62,870 bases of DNA from DASXTW01 sp046726275 (lineage in GTDB: Bacteria > Actinomycetota > UBA4738), in assembly GCA_046726275.1 (NCBI GenBank), contig JBKPAF010000083.1:1-62870 (forward strand), in the 5' to 3' direction. Positions 11,008 to 19,651 of the stretch are shown piece by piece. The position numbers and the translations under genes were made by a program. The notes under the pieces are model-generated. The model did no database searches, was not told where the DNA came from, and worked only from the letters and a program-made list of their open reading frames with translations. The first letter of the stretch is position 1. The number at the start of each line of letters is the position of its first letter.

Positions 11008-12213
11008 ATGAGGCTCACCGGCGGGCACGTCCTCGATGTTCGCACCGGCCAGGTCCACCCGGAAGACGTGCTCATCGACGATGGGCGCATCGTGGACCTG
11101 ATCCCGACGGGCAAAGGCTCGCCCGGGAAGTTCATGGACGTCTCTGGCCTGTTCCTCCTTCCAGGGCTGATCGACTGTCACGTTCATCTGGTCATGCGGG
11201 GAGAGGATCCGGACCCCTCGAAGAACACCCGGCGCGAGCCGGAGAAGATCCGCTCGGCCGCAGCCGACGCAGCCGAGCGAACTCTGCTGGGCGGCGTGAC
11301 GACCGTTCGGGACGTCGGTGGCTGGAACTACCTGGAGATGGCCGTTCGAGACGACATCGACCAGGGCCGTCGCCTCGGGCCTCGACTGGTCCTGGCCGGG
11401 CGGTTGCTGTCCCAACCGACCGAGGCCGTCGAGTACTACCCCGGCATGTACGAGGTCGCGTCCGGGCCCCAGGCCGTGGCCAGGGCGGCGCGGCATCAGC
11501 TGAAGCGCGGGGCGGACATGATCAAAGTCATGGCGACGGGGGCCATGCTCTCTCCGGAGAACGAGGATGCGGGAGCCACGCAGTTCACCGAGGACGAGAT
11601 GGGCGCGGCGGTGCGAGTTGCCGGGCGCGCCGGCGGCCACGTGGCAGCCCACGCTCACGCAGCGGACGGTATTGGCAACGCGGTCAGAGCCGGGGTACGG
11701 AGCATCGAGCATGGGACGTTCGCGGACGAGGCGACGCTCAAGCTGATGGCTGAACGAGGCACGTTTCTGGTCCCGACCTTCTCGGCGTGGACCTCGACCC
11801 GGAACGATCATGCGGTGATGGGGGCCATGCCCGAGCACATGAAGGCTCGACTCTCGAATGCACACGAGGTGCACGCGGAGACGGTTCGGGCTGCGGCTCG
11901 GTTGGGCGTTCCCATCGCCATGGGGACCGACGCCGGCACCCCTGGCAACCATCACGGCCGGAACGCCCTCGAGTGTGTCGCCATGGTCCATGAAGCCGGC
12001 CTCGCCCCGGCCCACAGCGTCCGCGCCGCCACGCTTGACGCCGCTCGATTGCTCGGCCGGGAGGACGAGCTCGGTTCGATCGAACCCGGCAAGGTGGCCG
12101 ACATCATCGGGATCCGGAGAAACCCGGTCGAGGACATCCGCGCGCTCACGGACGCGGTGTTCGTAATGAAGGGAGGCGTCGAAGTCAAACGCCCCCCGCT
12201 CGCCCCGGCCTGA
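11008..12213 (+). CDS. metal-dependent amidohydrolase (imidazolonepropionase/prolidase-like)
   Basis: 401-residue amidohydrolase-superfamily enzyme. Metal ligands can be read: His58 and His60 in LIDCHVHL, Lys173 in MIKVMATGAM (the residue usually carboxylated to bridge the metals), His215/His217 in VAAHAHA, His235 in SIEHGT, and Asp308 in MGTDAGTP. The C-terminal AARLLGREDELGSIEPGKVADI is typical of the imidazolonepropionase-like or Xaa-Pro dipeptidase-like subgroup. No signal peptide, so probably cytosolic. It is divergent from the broken acyltransferase and convergent with acs, whose stop is two bases away. Substrate not predictable. Confidence 0.9.
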   Translation: MRLTGGHVLDVRTGQVHPEDVLIDDGRIVDLIPTGKGSPGKFMDVSGLFLLPGLIDCHVHLVMRGEDPDPSKNTRREPEKIRSAAADAAERTLLGGVTTVRDVGGWNYLEMAVRDDIDQGRRLGPRLVLAGRLLSQPTEAVEYYPGMYEVASGPQAVARAARHQLKRGADMIKVMATGAMLSPENEDAGATQFTEDEMGAAVRVAGRAGGHVAAHAHAADGIGNAVRAGVRSIEHGTFADEATLKLMAERGTFLVPTFSAWTSTRNDHAVMGAMPEHMKARLSNAHEVHAETVRAAARLGVPIAMGTDAGTPGNHHGRNALECVAMVHEAGLAPAHSVRAATLDAARLLGREDELGSIEPGKVADIIGIRRNPVEDIRALTDAVFVMKGGVEVKRPPLAPA

Positions 12214-12214
12214 G

Positions 12215-14176
12215 CTACTCCTCCGCTTCGCGCGTCGCGGAGAGATCCCTGATCTGTTCCACGATCTCGGCGTTCGCGAGCGTCGTCACGTCGCCGAGCT
12301 GCCGCCCCTCCGCCACGTCCCGGAGCAACCGGCGCATGATCTTGCCGGAGCGCGTCTTTGGAAGGTCTTCGGTGAAGATCAGCGAGTGCGGCCTCGCGAT
12401 CTTCCCGATCACCTTGGCCACGTGCTCGCGCAACTCGGCGGCCACGGACTCGTCGCCTACAAAGCCCGACTTGAGCGTGACGAACGCGACGATAGCCTGG
12501 CCCACTTCGGGGTCGGACTTCGCCACGACGGCCGCCTCTGCCACCTTCCGATTGTCCACCAGCGCGGACTCCACTTCGTAGGTCGAGATCCGGTGGCCGG
12601 CCACGTTCATCACGTCGTCGATGCGGCCCAGGAGCCAGAAGTAGCCATCCTCGTCCCTCTTCGCCCCGTCCCCTGCCAGGTAGGTCCGCTCGTCGTAGCG
12701 CGAGAAGTACGTCTCCACGTAGCGATCGGGATCCTTGTAGATCGTTCGGAACATCCCGGGCCAGGGCCGCTTCAGCACGAGGTACCCACCGCGACCGGCC
12801 GGCACGGACTGCCCCTGTTCGTCGTAAACGTCTGCGTCGATGCCTGGAAACGGCGTGGTGGCGGAACCCGGCTTCAGCGAGGTGATCCCGGGCAGGGGGG
12901 TGATCAGGATCATCCCGGTCTCGGTCTGCCACCACGTGTCGACGATGGGACACCGCTCGGTCCCGATGTACTTCCAGTACCACACCCACGCCTCGGGGTT
13001 GATCGGCTCGCCCACCGTGCCGAGCAACCGGAGCGAGGAGAGGTCGTGCTTCTGCGGATACTCGGGACCCCATCGCATGAACGCCCGGATAGCCGTTGGG
13101 GCCGTATACAGGATGGTGGCCTTCCGCTTCTCCGCGATGGACCACAACCGATCCTTGTCCGGCCAGTCCGGGGCTCCCTCGTAGATGATCCCCGTCGTGT
13201 GGTTGGCCAGAGGCCCGTACACGATGTAGGAGTGGCCGGTCACCCACCCGATGTCGGCCGCGCACCAGTACACGTCGTCCTCGTGGATGTCGAAGATGTA
13301 GCGGTGGGTCGTGGCCACCCCCACCAGATAGCCCCCCGTGGTATGCACGATCCCCTTCGGCTTCCCGGTGGTGCCGCTGGTGTACAGGATGTACAGCAGG
13401 TCCTCCGCGTCCATCGGCTCGGGCGGGCACTCGGCCGGCTGGTCAGCGATCAGGTCCTGGTACCAGACGTCGCGGCCTTCGGTGAACGGATGCTCGCCAC
13501 CCGTCCGCTTGACGGTCACCACATGCTCGATCGTTGGGCACTCCCGGATCGCGTCCTCAGCGTTCTGTTTGAGGGGAACGACCTGCCCGCGCCGGTACCC
13601 CCCGTCGCCCGTGATCAGGACCTTGGCCTCGGCATCGTTGATCCGGTCGCGGAGAGCCGACGCGGCGAACCCCCCGAAGACCACGGAATGCGCCGCCCCC
13701 AGCCGGGCACAGGCGAGCATGGCGATGGGGAGCTCGGGGATCATGCCCAGGTAGATGGCCACTCGGTCGCCCTTCTTGACCCCCAGCGACTTCAAGCCGT
13801 TGGCAAAGCGGCAGACCTCCTCGTAGAGCTGGCGGTAGGTGAGGCTTCGTTCCTCGCCTGGCTCGCCTTCCCAGTAGTAGGCGACCTTGTCCCCGCCTCC
13901 GGCCTCGAGGTGTCGGTCGAGGCAGTTGTAGGACGCGTTCAGCTCGCCGCCGAGGAACCACTTCACCCACGGTGGGTTCCACTCCATGACCCGATCCCAC
14001 TCTCGCGACCAGGCCAGGGATCTGGCCTGGTCCGCCCAGAACGCCTCGGGATCGCTCGCAGCCCTCTCGTAGATGGCCGGCTCCTTCCATAGAGCACGGC
14101 TCCGGAACCCCTCCGGAGGCTCGAACACACGCTTTTCGGAAAGCAGAGCCTCGATCGTGGCCTGGACCTCGGTCAT
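12215..14176 (-). CDS. acsA: acetyl-CoA synthetase (AMP-forming)
   Basis: 653 residues, the full length for Acs, which converts acetate, ATP and CoA to acetyl-CoA. Motifs include the AMP-binding P-loop YTSGTTGKPKG, VDTWWQTETGM and the C-terminal LPKTRSGKIMRRLLRD. Lys612 there is the residue acetylated in Acs enzymes, so post-translational control by a Pat/CobB-type system is possible. ATG start after an AGGAGG-like site. Its 3' end nearly touches the convergent amidohydrolase. Upstream lies an exact tandem 8-base repeat that could be a regulatory site. Confidence 0.96.
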   Translation of the reverse strand: MTEVQATIEALLSEKRVFEPPEGFRSRALWKEPAIYERAASDPEAFWADQARSLAWSREWDRVMEWNPPWVKWFLGGELNASYNCLDRHLEAGGGDKVAYYWEGEPGEERSLTYRQLYEEVCRFANGLKSLGVKKGDRVAIYLGMIPELPIAMLACARLGAAHSVVFGGFAASALRDRINDAEAKVLITGDGGYRRGQVVPLKQNAEDAIRECPTIEHVVTVKRTGGEHPFTEGRDVWYQDLIADQPAECPPEPMDAEDLLYILYTSGTTGKPKGIVHTTGGYLVGVATTHRYIFDIHEDDVYWCAADIGWVTGHSYIVYGPLANHTTGIIYEGAPDWPDKDRLWSIAEKRKATILYTAPTAIRAFMRWGPEYPQKHDLSSLRLLGTVGEPINPEAWVWYWKYIGTERCPIVDTWWQTETGMILITPLPGITSLKPGSATTPFPGIDADVYDEQGQSVPAGRGGYLVLKRPWPGMFRTIYKDPDRYVETYFSRYDERTYLAGDGAKRDEDGYFWLLGRIDDVMNVAGHRISTYEVESALVDNRKVAEAAVVAKSDPEVGQAIVAFVTLKSGFVGDESVAAELREHVAKVIGKIARPHSLIFTEDLPKTRSGKIMRRLLRDVAEGRQLGDVTTLANAEIVEQIRDLSATREAEE

Positions 14177-14246
14177 GAGCCCTCCTGGCGTCAGGGATGC
14201 GGGCCCTCATGTTATTCGAGCGGGTGCCTCGGGTTCCCTCCTCCCA

Positions 14247-14262
14247 CTTGTGAACTTGTGAA
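14247..14262. repeat. tandem 8-base repeat upstream of acsA
   Basis: CTTGTGAA occurs twice head to tail, 71 bases upstream of the acsA start. Two copies 8 bases apart could place a regulator on one DNA face only roughly; a chance repeat is not excluded. Confidence 0.4.
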
Positions 14263-14319
14263 TCGAATCCGTGCTCAGCGTGCTTGCAGGAAGCGTGCTC
14301 GGCGCCGAGAATTGAGCAC

Positions 14320-14342
14320 GAGGCCGCCATGGGTGCGGCCTC
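14320..14342. other. perfect 8-bp hairpin before the DUF5679 gene
   Basis: GAGGCCGC and GCGGCCTC flank a 7-base loop. No T tract follows on either strand, so it is not a standard intrinsic terminator. It may be a 5' UTR structure of the small zinc-ribbon gene starting at 14406. Confidence 0.4.
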
Positions 14343-14405
14343 GAAGGCTGTTTGAGGGCTGGTGCCCGGGACCGGCTCGGGGACACGGCGGGAGGAGGTG
14401 AGCGA

Positions 14406-14555
14406 ATGGCTCAGTACGAGGCGTACTGCGTGAAGTGCAAGGCCAAGCGCGAGTTCGAGGGCGAAGAGACCACCCTCAAGAACGGGCGGAGGGCCGCGAA
14501 GGGGAAGTGCCCCGTCTGCGGGACCACCGTCATGCGCATCCTCGGCAAGGCCTAG
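14406..14555 (+). CDS. DUF5679 small zinc-ribbon protein
   Basis: 49 residues: MAQYEAYCVKCKAKREF, then KNGRRAAKGKCPVCGTTVMRIL. Two CxxC pairs (CVKC and CPVC) should bind one zinc. This matches the short DUF5679 proteins of actinobacteria, whose fold resembles the zinc ribbons at topoisomerase I C-termini; nucleic-acid binding is therefore possible but unproven. ATG at 14406 with GGAGGAGG upstream; an upstream in-frame GTG at 14352 has no such site. It stands alone between the divergent acsA and the convergent Rrf2 gene. Confidence 0.85.
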   Translation: MAQYEAYCVKCKAKREFEGEETTLKNGRRAAKGKCPVCGTTVMRILGKA

Positions 14556-14591
14556 GGATCAGCAGGTTCGAGCGCTCGGGCTCGGGGACGA

Positions 14592-15068
14592 TCAGCGCTG
14601 CGGGCGCAGGAGCTCGCTTGGCGCGAACAGCGGCAGGCCGACCTGCTTGGCGTGACGCTCGGCCAGGTCGGCCAGCGTCGTCCTCTCCAGCACCTGTCTG
14701 ATGGCCACGTCGATGTCTCCCCACAGCTCCTGGAGGCCGCAGTGTGAATCCGCGAAGCAGGTGTGGTCCTCCACGTCCAGGCAGTGCATCGGGTAGGTAT
14801 GGCCCTCGATCGCGTCCACGATGTCGGAGACGCGGATCGTGGCCGGATCCTTCGCCAGCCGACAGCCACCACCGGCTCCTCGAAAGCTCTCCACGAGGCC
14901 GGCCTTGTGAAGGGCCCCCAGTTGCTGCTCCAGGAAGCGAAGGGGAACGTGCTGGGCCTCGGCCAGGGCTCGGGCGGGGACCAGCGCGTCGGCGCTCCGA
15001 GCGCGTCTGACGGCCAGTTCCAGCATGGCTCGTGTGGCGTACTCGGTTTTCTGAGAGACCTTGAACAT
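14592..15068 (-). CDS. Rrf2-family transcriptional regulator with three clustered cysteines
   Basis: 158-residue winged-helix protein. The N-terminus MFKVSQKTEYATRAMLELA and the recognition-helix region PLRFLEQQLGALHKAGLVES are typical of Rrf2 proteins. The wing is followed by Cys96, Cys104 and Cys110 (C-X7-C-X5-C), a position where IscR, NsrR and RsrR bind an iron-sulfur cluster; the first spacing is longer than the usual X5. It probably senses iron, redox state or nitric oxide. ATG at 15068; upstream frame extension has no ribosome site. It is divergent from otsA with 106 bases between, so it may control itself and perhaps otsA. No suf or isc genes are nearby. Confidence 0.85.
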   Translation of the reverse strand: MFKVSQKTEYATRAMLELAVRRARSADALVPARALAEAQHVPLRFLEQQLGALHKAGLVESFRGAGGGCRLAKDPATIRVSDIVDAIEGHTYPMHCLDVEDHTCFADSHCGLQELWGDIDVAIRQVLERTTLADLAERHAKQVGLPLFAPSELLRPQR

Positions 15069-15162
15069 GGTGATGAGCTGCCAGCAAAGGTAGCCCCGGG
15101 TCGGAGGAACGTCAATCGTGTGGGGGGATGAGCCCGGCTCGGGTGGGCGCATCCTCCATAGG

Positions 15163-15168
15163 TACACT
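15163..15168 (+). promoter_or_regulatory. candidate -10 box for a leaderless otsA transcript
   Basis: TACACT lies seven bases before the otsA ATG at 15175, and no Shine-Dalgarno precedes that ATG. Transcription would begin at or next to the A of the ATG, as in actinobacterial leaderless genes. The -35 region is poor. Confidence 0.3.
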
Positions 15169-15174
15169 CGACCC

Positions 15175-16650
15175 ATGCCCTCGCCGGCCACCCGCCCGGA
15201 AGCGAGCGGACGCAGGATCATCGTCGCCTCGAACCGAGGCCCAGTTTCGTTCGGGCGCGACGGATCGGGCGAGGTAACGGCGAAGCGAGGGACGGGAGGG
15301 CTGGTGACCGCCCTGAGCGGTGCCCTCCAGCTCGCCGGAGGCTTGTGGATCGCCAGCGCGATGTCCGAAGAGGACCGGAACCAGGTCGCGACGGGGCGTC
15401 TGGAGGAAGCTGCCGGAGAGGCCCATCACGAACTGCGCTATCTTTCCTTCGACCCCGAGCTCTACGACCGCTTCTACAACGGGATCTCCAACCGGGTCCT
15501 GTGGTTCGTCCACCATCTCCTCTGGGACATCCCCAGGGCTCCGGTGTTCGACGACGCCACGCGGGAAGCGTGGGAGGCCTACGTCGTGGTCAACCGGATG
15601 TTCGCGGAGGCCATGGCCGACGAGGGAGGAGACGGTGACCGGACCGTCTACCTCGTCCAAGACTACCACCTGAGCCTCGTTCCCGCGATGCTGAGGGAGC
15701 TTCGCCCACGCGCACGGATCGCCCATTTCTCCCACATCCCGTTTGCCGATGCGGGCTATCTCCGAATCCTTCCCACTCCGATCCGCCACGCGATCATCGA
15801 GGGCCTCCTCGGGGCCGACGTCGTAGGGTTCCAAGCAAGCGCCTGGGCTTGGAACTTTCTCCGGGCGTGCCAGGCATCTGTGGACGTGCGGGTGGATTTT
15901 CGGCGCCACACAGTCCGGCGACAGGGCAGACTGGTCGACGTCAAGGTTTATCCGATCTCGATCGACGCGGAGGCGCTCCGCAAGGCGGCGGTCGGAGACG
16001 AGATCGGGCGGGCGGCTCGGAAGCTGGCGAGGTGGCGAGGTGACCGGAAGCTCGTTCTGCGAGTCGACCGGGCCGAGCTCTCGAAGAACATCCTGAGGGG
16101 CTTCGAGGCCTACGAGACGTTCCTCGTGAACCGCGCCGAATGGCGAGGGCGTGTCGTGTTCCTGGCACACCTGAATCCCTCCCGCACGGACATCCCCGAG
16201 TACCGGACGTACCTCAGCGAGTGCCGGGCGGCGGCCCGGAGGATCAACGCGACATTCGGGCACAAGGGGTGGAAGCCGGTGCGCCTCTCAGTCAGGGACG
16301 ACGTGGCGATCACGCTGGCCGCGTTCGCGATGTACGACGCCCTCCTGGTGAATCCGGTGTTCGACGGGATGAACCTCGTGGCGAAGGAAGGGGTCGTCCT
16401 CAACGAGCAGAATGGCGTAGTTATCCTGTCCGAGAACGCAGGCGCGTTCGAGGAGCTCGGGGAGCATGCGCTGGCCGTGAACCCGTTCGACGTGGCTCAG
16501 ACGGCACAGGCGATCGCCGCCGCCCTGGAGATGCCGGAGGATGAGCGGCTGCAAAGAGCGGCTGCCCTGCGCGAGACCGTCGAGAGCAATCGGCTGGACC
16601 GATGGGTCCAGGCTCAACTGGAAGACCTCGAACTGGCCGAGTTGCGATAG
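15175..16650 (+). CDS. otsA: trehalose-6-phosphate synthase (GT20)
   Basis: 491 residues. Joins glucose from a nucleotide sugar to glucose 6-phosphate, the first step of trehalose synthesis. GT20 landmarks: IIVASNRGPVSF at the N-terminus, VQDYHLSLVPAMLRE, FSHIPFADAGY, ADVVGFQ, LRVDRAELSKNILRGFEAYE and the nucleotide-binding LLVNPVFDGMNLVAKEGVVL. The lysine of the RVDRAELSK segment and the NLVAKE element are intact. The ATG at 15175 starts just before the conserved core; a GTG at 15118 would add 19 unconserved residues. otsB lies immediately downstream in the opposite direction, seven bases away. Some GT20 enzymes make glucosylglycerol phosphate, but the otsB neighbour favours trehalose. Confidence 0.93.
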   Translation: MPSPATRPEASGRRIIVASNRGPVSFGRDGSGEVTAKRGTGGLVTALSGALQLAGGLWIASAMSEEDRNQVATGRLEEAAGEAHHELRYLSFDPELYDRFYNGISNRVLWFVHHLLWDIPRAPVFDDATREAWEAYVVVNRMFAEAMADEGGDGDRTVYLVQDYHLSLVPAMLRELRPRARIAHFSHIPFADAGYLRILPTPIRHAIIEGLLGADVVGFQASAWAWNFLRACQASVDVRVDFRRHTVRRQGRLVDVKVYPISIDAEALRKAAVGDEIGRAARKLARWRGDRKLVLRVDRAELSKNILRGFEAYETFLVNRAEWRGRVVFLAHLNPSRTDIPEYRTYLSECRAAARRINATFGHKGWKPVRLSVRDDVAITLAAFAMYDALLVNPVFDGMNLVAKEGVVLNEQNGVVILSENAGAFEELGEHALAVNPFDVAQTAQAIAAALEMPEDERLQRAAALRETVESNRLDRWVQAQLEDLELAELR

Positions 16651-16656
16651 CTCGGA

Positions 16657-17397
16657 TCAGAGGCGGCCGAGCAACGTCACCAGGCCCTTCGGCCGCTCGA
16701 CGACGAGGTCGGCCGCTTCGACCAGCTCGCCGGGTGTTTCGTCGGATCTGACCGCGACCTTCACCGCCGCGATTCCCTCGTCCCGGAGCTGGTCGAGGGC
16801 GGCGAAGGCCGCCAGGTCGGCGTGGTCGTCACCTGCGAAGAAGCACCCCGAGAGCCGCCGGGCCCGGACCTCGCGGAGGATCACCGCCCCCTTGCCGGGG
16901 GTCTCCGCGGGGGCGATCTCGAACACCCTCTTGCCGGGGATGAGCAGGAGACCTCGCTCCGCGGCGATCGCGCCAAGCGACCGCCGGAGCAGCCCCTCCG
17001 CCGCCTCCGGGTGGGTGGCCGCCCGGTAGTGCACCGCCAGCGAGGCTCCCTTGTCTTCCACCCATGCTCCATCTAAGTCTCGCGCGGCGGCGTCGACCGC
17101 TCGCCTGAGGTCATCGCGTACGGTGTCCTCGGAGCGCTGGCCTTCGATGCCGTAGTGACCGAATACCTCGATCTCCGGCACTCTGATCAAGGACCGCACC
17201 TCATCCGTGGGCCGGCCGGACACGACCGCGACGAGTTCGGTTCGTCGCGCGAGGTCCGCGAGAACGGATCGCGCGTCCGACACGGGCTCGGCTTCCTCCG
17301 GGCGCGAAGCGATCTCCGAGAGCGTGCCGTCGAAGTCGAGGAAGACCCCGCGTCGGGGCGACCGCCTGAACCGCTCGAGGACGTCCTCGTCCGCCAT
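16657..17397 (-). CDS. otsB: trehalose-6-phosphate phosphatase (HAD superfamily)
   Basis: 246 residues. Removes the phosphate from trehalose 6-phosphate. HAD motif I is FLDFDGTLSEI, with nucleophile Asp21 and acid Asp23. Motif II is AVVSGRP, and motif IV is FFAGDDHADLAAF. The trehalose-phosphatase segments HYGIEGQ, SLAVHYR and PGKRVFEIAP are present. Arranged tail to tail with otsA, so the two pathway steps are on different transcripts. ATG start at 17397. Confidence 0.93.
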   Translation of the reverse strand: MADEDVLERFRRSPRRGVFLDFDGTLSEIASRPEEAEPVSDARSVLADLARRTELVAVVSGRPTDEVRSLIRVPEIEVFGHYGIEGQRSEDTVRDDLRRAVDAAARDLDGAWVEDKGASLAVHYRAATHPEAAEGLLRRSLGAIAAERGLLLIPGKRVFEIAPAETPGKGAVILREVRARRLSGCFFAGDDHADLAAFAALDQLRDEGIAAVKVAVRSDETPGELVEAADLVVERPKGLVTLLGRL

Positions 17398-17420
17398 GGG
17401 GCCCCCAGCCGGCGGCGTCG

Positions 17421-17951
17421 CTATGGGGAGGGAGAGGAAGAGACGAAATCAGCGCCCAGCACGATCTGGACGCGCACATCGTCGGGGACCGACGCTGGCG
17501 CCCGGCGGAGCAGCGCGTCTGGAAAGTACTTCTGCACGATCAGCTGAGCTTCTGGAAGAGAGTCCGCGCGGTAGTACACGATCGTCCGCCGGGTCGATCT
17601 GGCGTTGCCGGGAACCTTCGCCTTGTAGCCAGCGTTCTCGAGCGTGCGGGATACCTCCGCGGCCAGTCCCTTGCGAGTGGTGCCGTTCAGCACCAGGACG
17701 ACCACGCCCTTCACCCTCGCCTTTCGAGTCGCCGTAGGCGTGGGCGTCGCCGACGGGCCGGACGAAGGCGGCGTGGTCACGGTGGTGTCTGGCTCGGCGC
17801 CGGTGACCCCCAGGCTGGCGTTCTGCGGGAAGAGCTTGGTCAAACCAATGACCCCGAGGATGACCAGGGCGGCAAGGATGAGCGCGCGGAGCGTGGAGGT
17901 GGCCACCCTCAGCAGCGTCCTCTGGATCGGTGGTTCATGCCTACCAGCCAA
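17421..17951 (-). CDS. LytR C-terminal domain (LytR_C) membrane-anchored protein
   Basis: 176 residues. One N-terminal membrane segment (ALILAALVILGVIGLTKLF) is followed by a Thr/Pro/Ser-rich spacer to about residue 80. The LytR_C domain follows, with VLVLNGTTRKGLAAEVSRTL and TIVYYRADSLPEAQLIVQKYF. It should face the outside of the membrane. The domain often accompanies LytR-CpsA-Psr ligases, but here it stands alone. A TTG start with GGAG six bases upstream fits best. Its partner upstream, the DUF3263 gene, is a pairing seen in many actinobacteria. The role is unknown, probably cell-envelope related. Confidence 0.85.
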   Translation of the reverse strand: MAGRHEPPIQRTLLRVATSTLRALILAALVILGVIGLTKLFPQNASLGVTGAEPDTTVTTPPSSGPSATPTPTATRKARVKGVVVLVLNGTTRKGLAAEVSRTLENAGYKAKVPGNARSTRRTIVYYRADSLPEAQLIVQKYFPDALLRRAPASVPDDVRVQIVLGADFVSSSPSP

Positions 17952-17977
17952 TTCGCTCCGGTCGCCGCCGTCAAGGT

Positions 17978-18235
17978 CTACGGACCGAGCCTCCGAGCGA
18001 ACCGCCGGCGCCTGCGAACCTCCCGGAGCCTCCTCAGCCGCTGCACGAGCATCGGGTCATGCTCCAGGGCCTCGGGCTGATCGATCAGCCGATTCAGCAG
18101 CTGATAATACCGTGCCGCCGAGATCCCGAATCTCGTGCGCACCGCCAGCTCCTTGCGCACCGAAACCTTCCACCAGTTTCGTTCGAATTCGAGGAGATCC
18201 TGCCAGCGCCACTCGGCGTCCGGCTGTGCCGCCAT
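17978..18235 (-). CDS. DUF3263 protein
   Basis: 85 residues matching the actinobacterial DUF3263 family: LEFERNWWKVSVRKELAVR, then GISAARYYQLLNRLIDQPEA, and a basic tail LRRLREVRRRRRFARRL. The helical centre with SAARYYQLLNRLI resembles a helix-turn-helix, and the Arg-rich C-terminus suggests DNA or RNA binding; this is inference. ATG at 18235 with GGGAAGGGA upstream. It ends 26 bases before the LytR_C gene, so the two are probably co-transcribed. Confidence 0.88.
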   Translation of the reverse strand: MAAQPDAEWRWQDLLEFERNWWKVSVRKELAVRTRFGISAARYYQLLNRLIDQPEALEHDPMLVQRLRRLREVRRRRRFARRLGP

Positions 18236-18306
18236 ACGTCCCTTCCCCAAGATGTGGTATGCGGCGTGAAGGCTACCACAACATGTGGGCAGAGGGAACC
18301 CCCGAC

Positions 18307-19554
18307 TTAGGGGTACAGACCGCGGGTGGCGTGAGCCTCGGCAACCCGACCGACACCCAGCATGGTTGCGGCCGTCCGCATGGTGACCTTTCGCTCTTCG
18401 GCCAGAGAGAGGACGTCCACGTACGAGTGCTCCATGATCATCCGGAGGCGGTCGTTCACCTCGTCCTCCTGCCAGTAGTAGGCCTGGAGGTCCTGTACCC
18501 ACTCGAAGTACGACACCGTTACGCCACCGGCGTTGGCCAGGATGTCCGGAACGATGAGGATCCCCCGATCCTTCAGGATCTCGTCGGCATCAGGCGTGGT
18601 CGGGCCGTTGGCGGCCTCCACCATGACGGCGGCCTTCACCCGCTCGGCATTCTCTTCCGTGATCTGGCCCTCGATGGCGGCGGGGATCAACACGTCGCAG
18701 TCCAACTCGAGGAGCTCTTCGTTGGTCACCGGATCGCCGCCTTCGTAGCCGACCACGGTCCCCGCCTCCTGCTCGTGGGCGTGAAGCCCGGTGGGCGAGA
18801 GCCCTTCAGGGTTGTACACGCCTCCCTTGACATCGGACACCCCCACGATGCTGCACCCCTGGTCGTGAAGGAGCTCGACGGTTCCTCCTCCCACGTTTCC
18901 GAATCCCTGCACCACCACCCGCGTGTCCTCCACGGACCTTCCCAGGTGCTTCAACGTGGCCAGCGCGATGTACATAACGCCTCGCGCCGTGGCGTGGGAC
19001 CGGCCCTTCGACCCCCCGATGGCCAGCGGCTTCCCCGTGACCACTCCGGGGACGGAGAAGCCTTCGCGCGTGGAGTACGTATCCATGATCCAGGCCATGA
19101 CCTGTTCGTTGGTCCCCAGGTCCGGGGCAGGGATGTCTCGCTCCGGACCGATCAGCGGAATGATCTCCGAGGCGTACCGCCTGGTCATCCGTTGGAGCTC
19201 GCCCTTGGACAGCTCCCGGGGATCCACGACCACGCCACCCTTCGCCCCTCCAAACGGGATTCCCACGACCGCGCACTTCCACGTCATCCACATCGCCAGC
19301 GCCTTGACCTCGTCCAGCGTGACGGCGGGGTGGTACCGGATCCCTCCCTTGGATGGCCCTCGGGACGTGTTGTGGTGCACGCGATAGCCCTTGAACACCC
19401 GGACGACGCCGTCGTCCATTCGCGTGGGAACCGAGACCTCGAGCGCTCGGCGCGGGTTGCGAAGGACCTCATGCACCCCCGCGTCCAGGCTCAGCTGCTT
19501 CGCGGCGTCGTCGAGCTGGCTGAGCGCACTGTCCCACGCGGACCCCGTGACCAC
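18307..19554 (-). CDS. gdhA: glutamate dehydrogenase (Glu/Leu/Phe/Val dehydrogenase family)
   Basis: 415 residues, the usual length of small hexameric enzymes. Interconverts glutamate and 2-oxoglutarate plus ammonia. Substrate-site residues: Lys69 in GPSKGGIRYHP, Lys93 in MTWKCAV, catalytic Lys105 in GIPFGGAKGGV, and Asp145 in RDIPAPDLGTNE. The Rossmann motif is VVVQGFGNVGGGT. The K-G-G-I-R and PAPDLGT forms favour a true glutamate dehydrogenase over leucine dehydrogenase. Coenzyme choice (NAD or NADP) is not settled by sequence. GTG start at 19554, AGAGAAGC upstream. It precedes DUF3263 on the same strand with a 71-base gap. Confidence 0.94.
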   Translation of the reverse strand: MVTGSAWDSALSQLDDAAKQLSLDAGVHEVLRNPRRALEVSVPTRMDDGVVRVFKGYRVHHNTSRGPSKGGIRYHPAVTLDEVKALAMWMTWKCAVVGIPFGGAKGGVVVDPRELSKGELQRMTRRYASEIIPLIGPERDIPAPDLGTNEQVMAWIMDTYSTREGFSVPGVVTGKPLAIGGSKGRSHATARGVMYIALATLKHLGRSVEDTRVVVQGFGNVGGGTVELLHDQGCSIVGVSDVKGGVYNPEGLSPTGLHAHEQEAGTVVGYEGGDPVTNEELLELDCDVLIPAAIEGQITEENAERVKAAVMVEAANGPTTPDADEILKDRGILIVPDILANAGGVTVSYFEWVQDLQAYYWQEDEVNDRLRMIMEHSYVDVLSLAEERKVTMRTAATMLGVGRVAEAHATRGLYP

Positions 19555-19651
19555 CGCTTCTCTCCCCTTTGGTCGGCTCGGCTGTTCAGCCTAATACCGG
19601 GTCAGCCCTATTCATCGACCATCGCGGCCGACGCGTGAACGTCCTTCCAGA

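Noticed and set aside
14320..14342. Intrinsic terminator before the DUF5679 gene
   Set aside because: The stem is perfect but no T tract follows on either strand.
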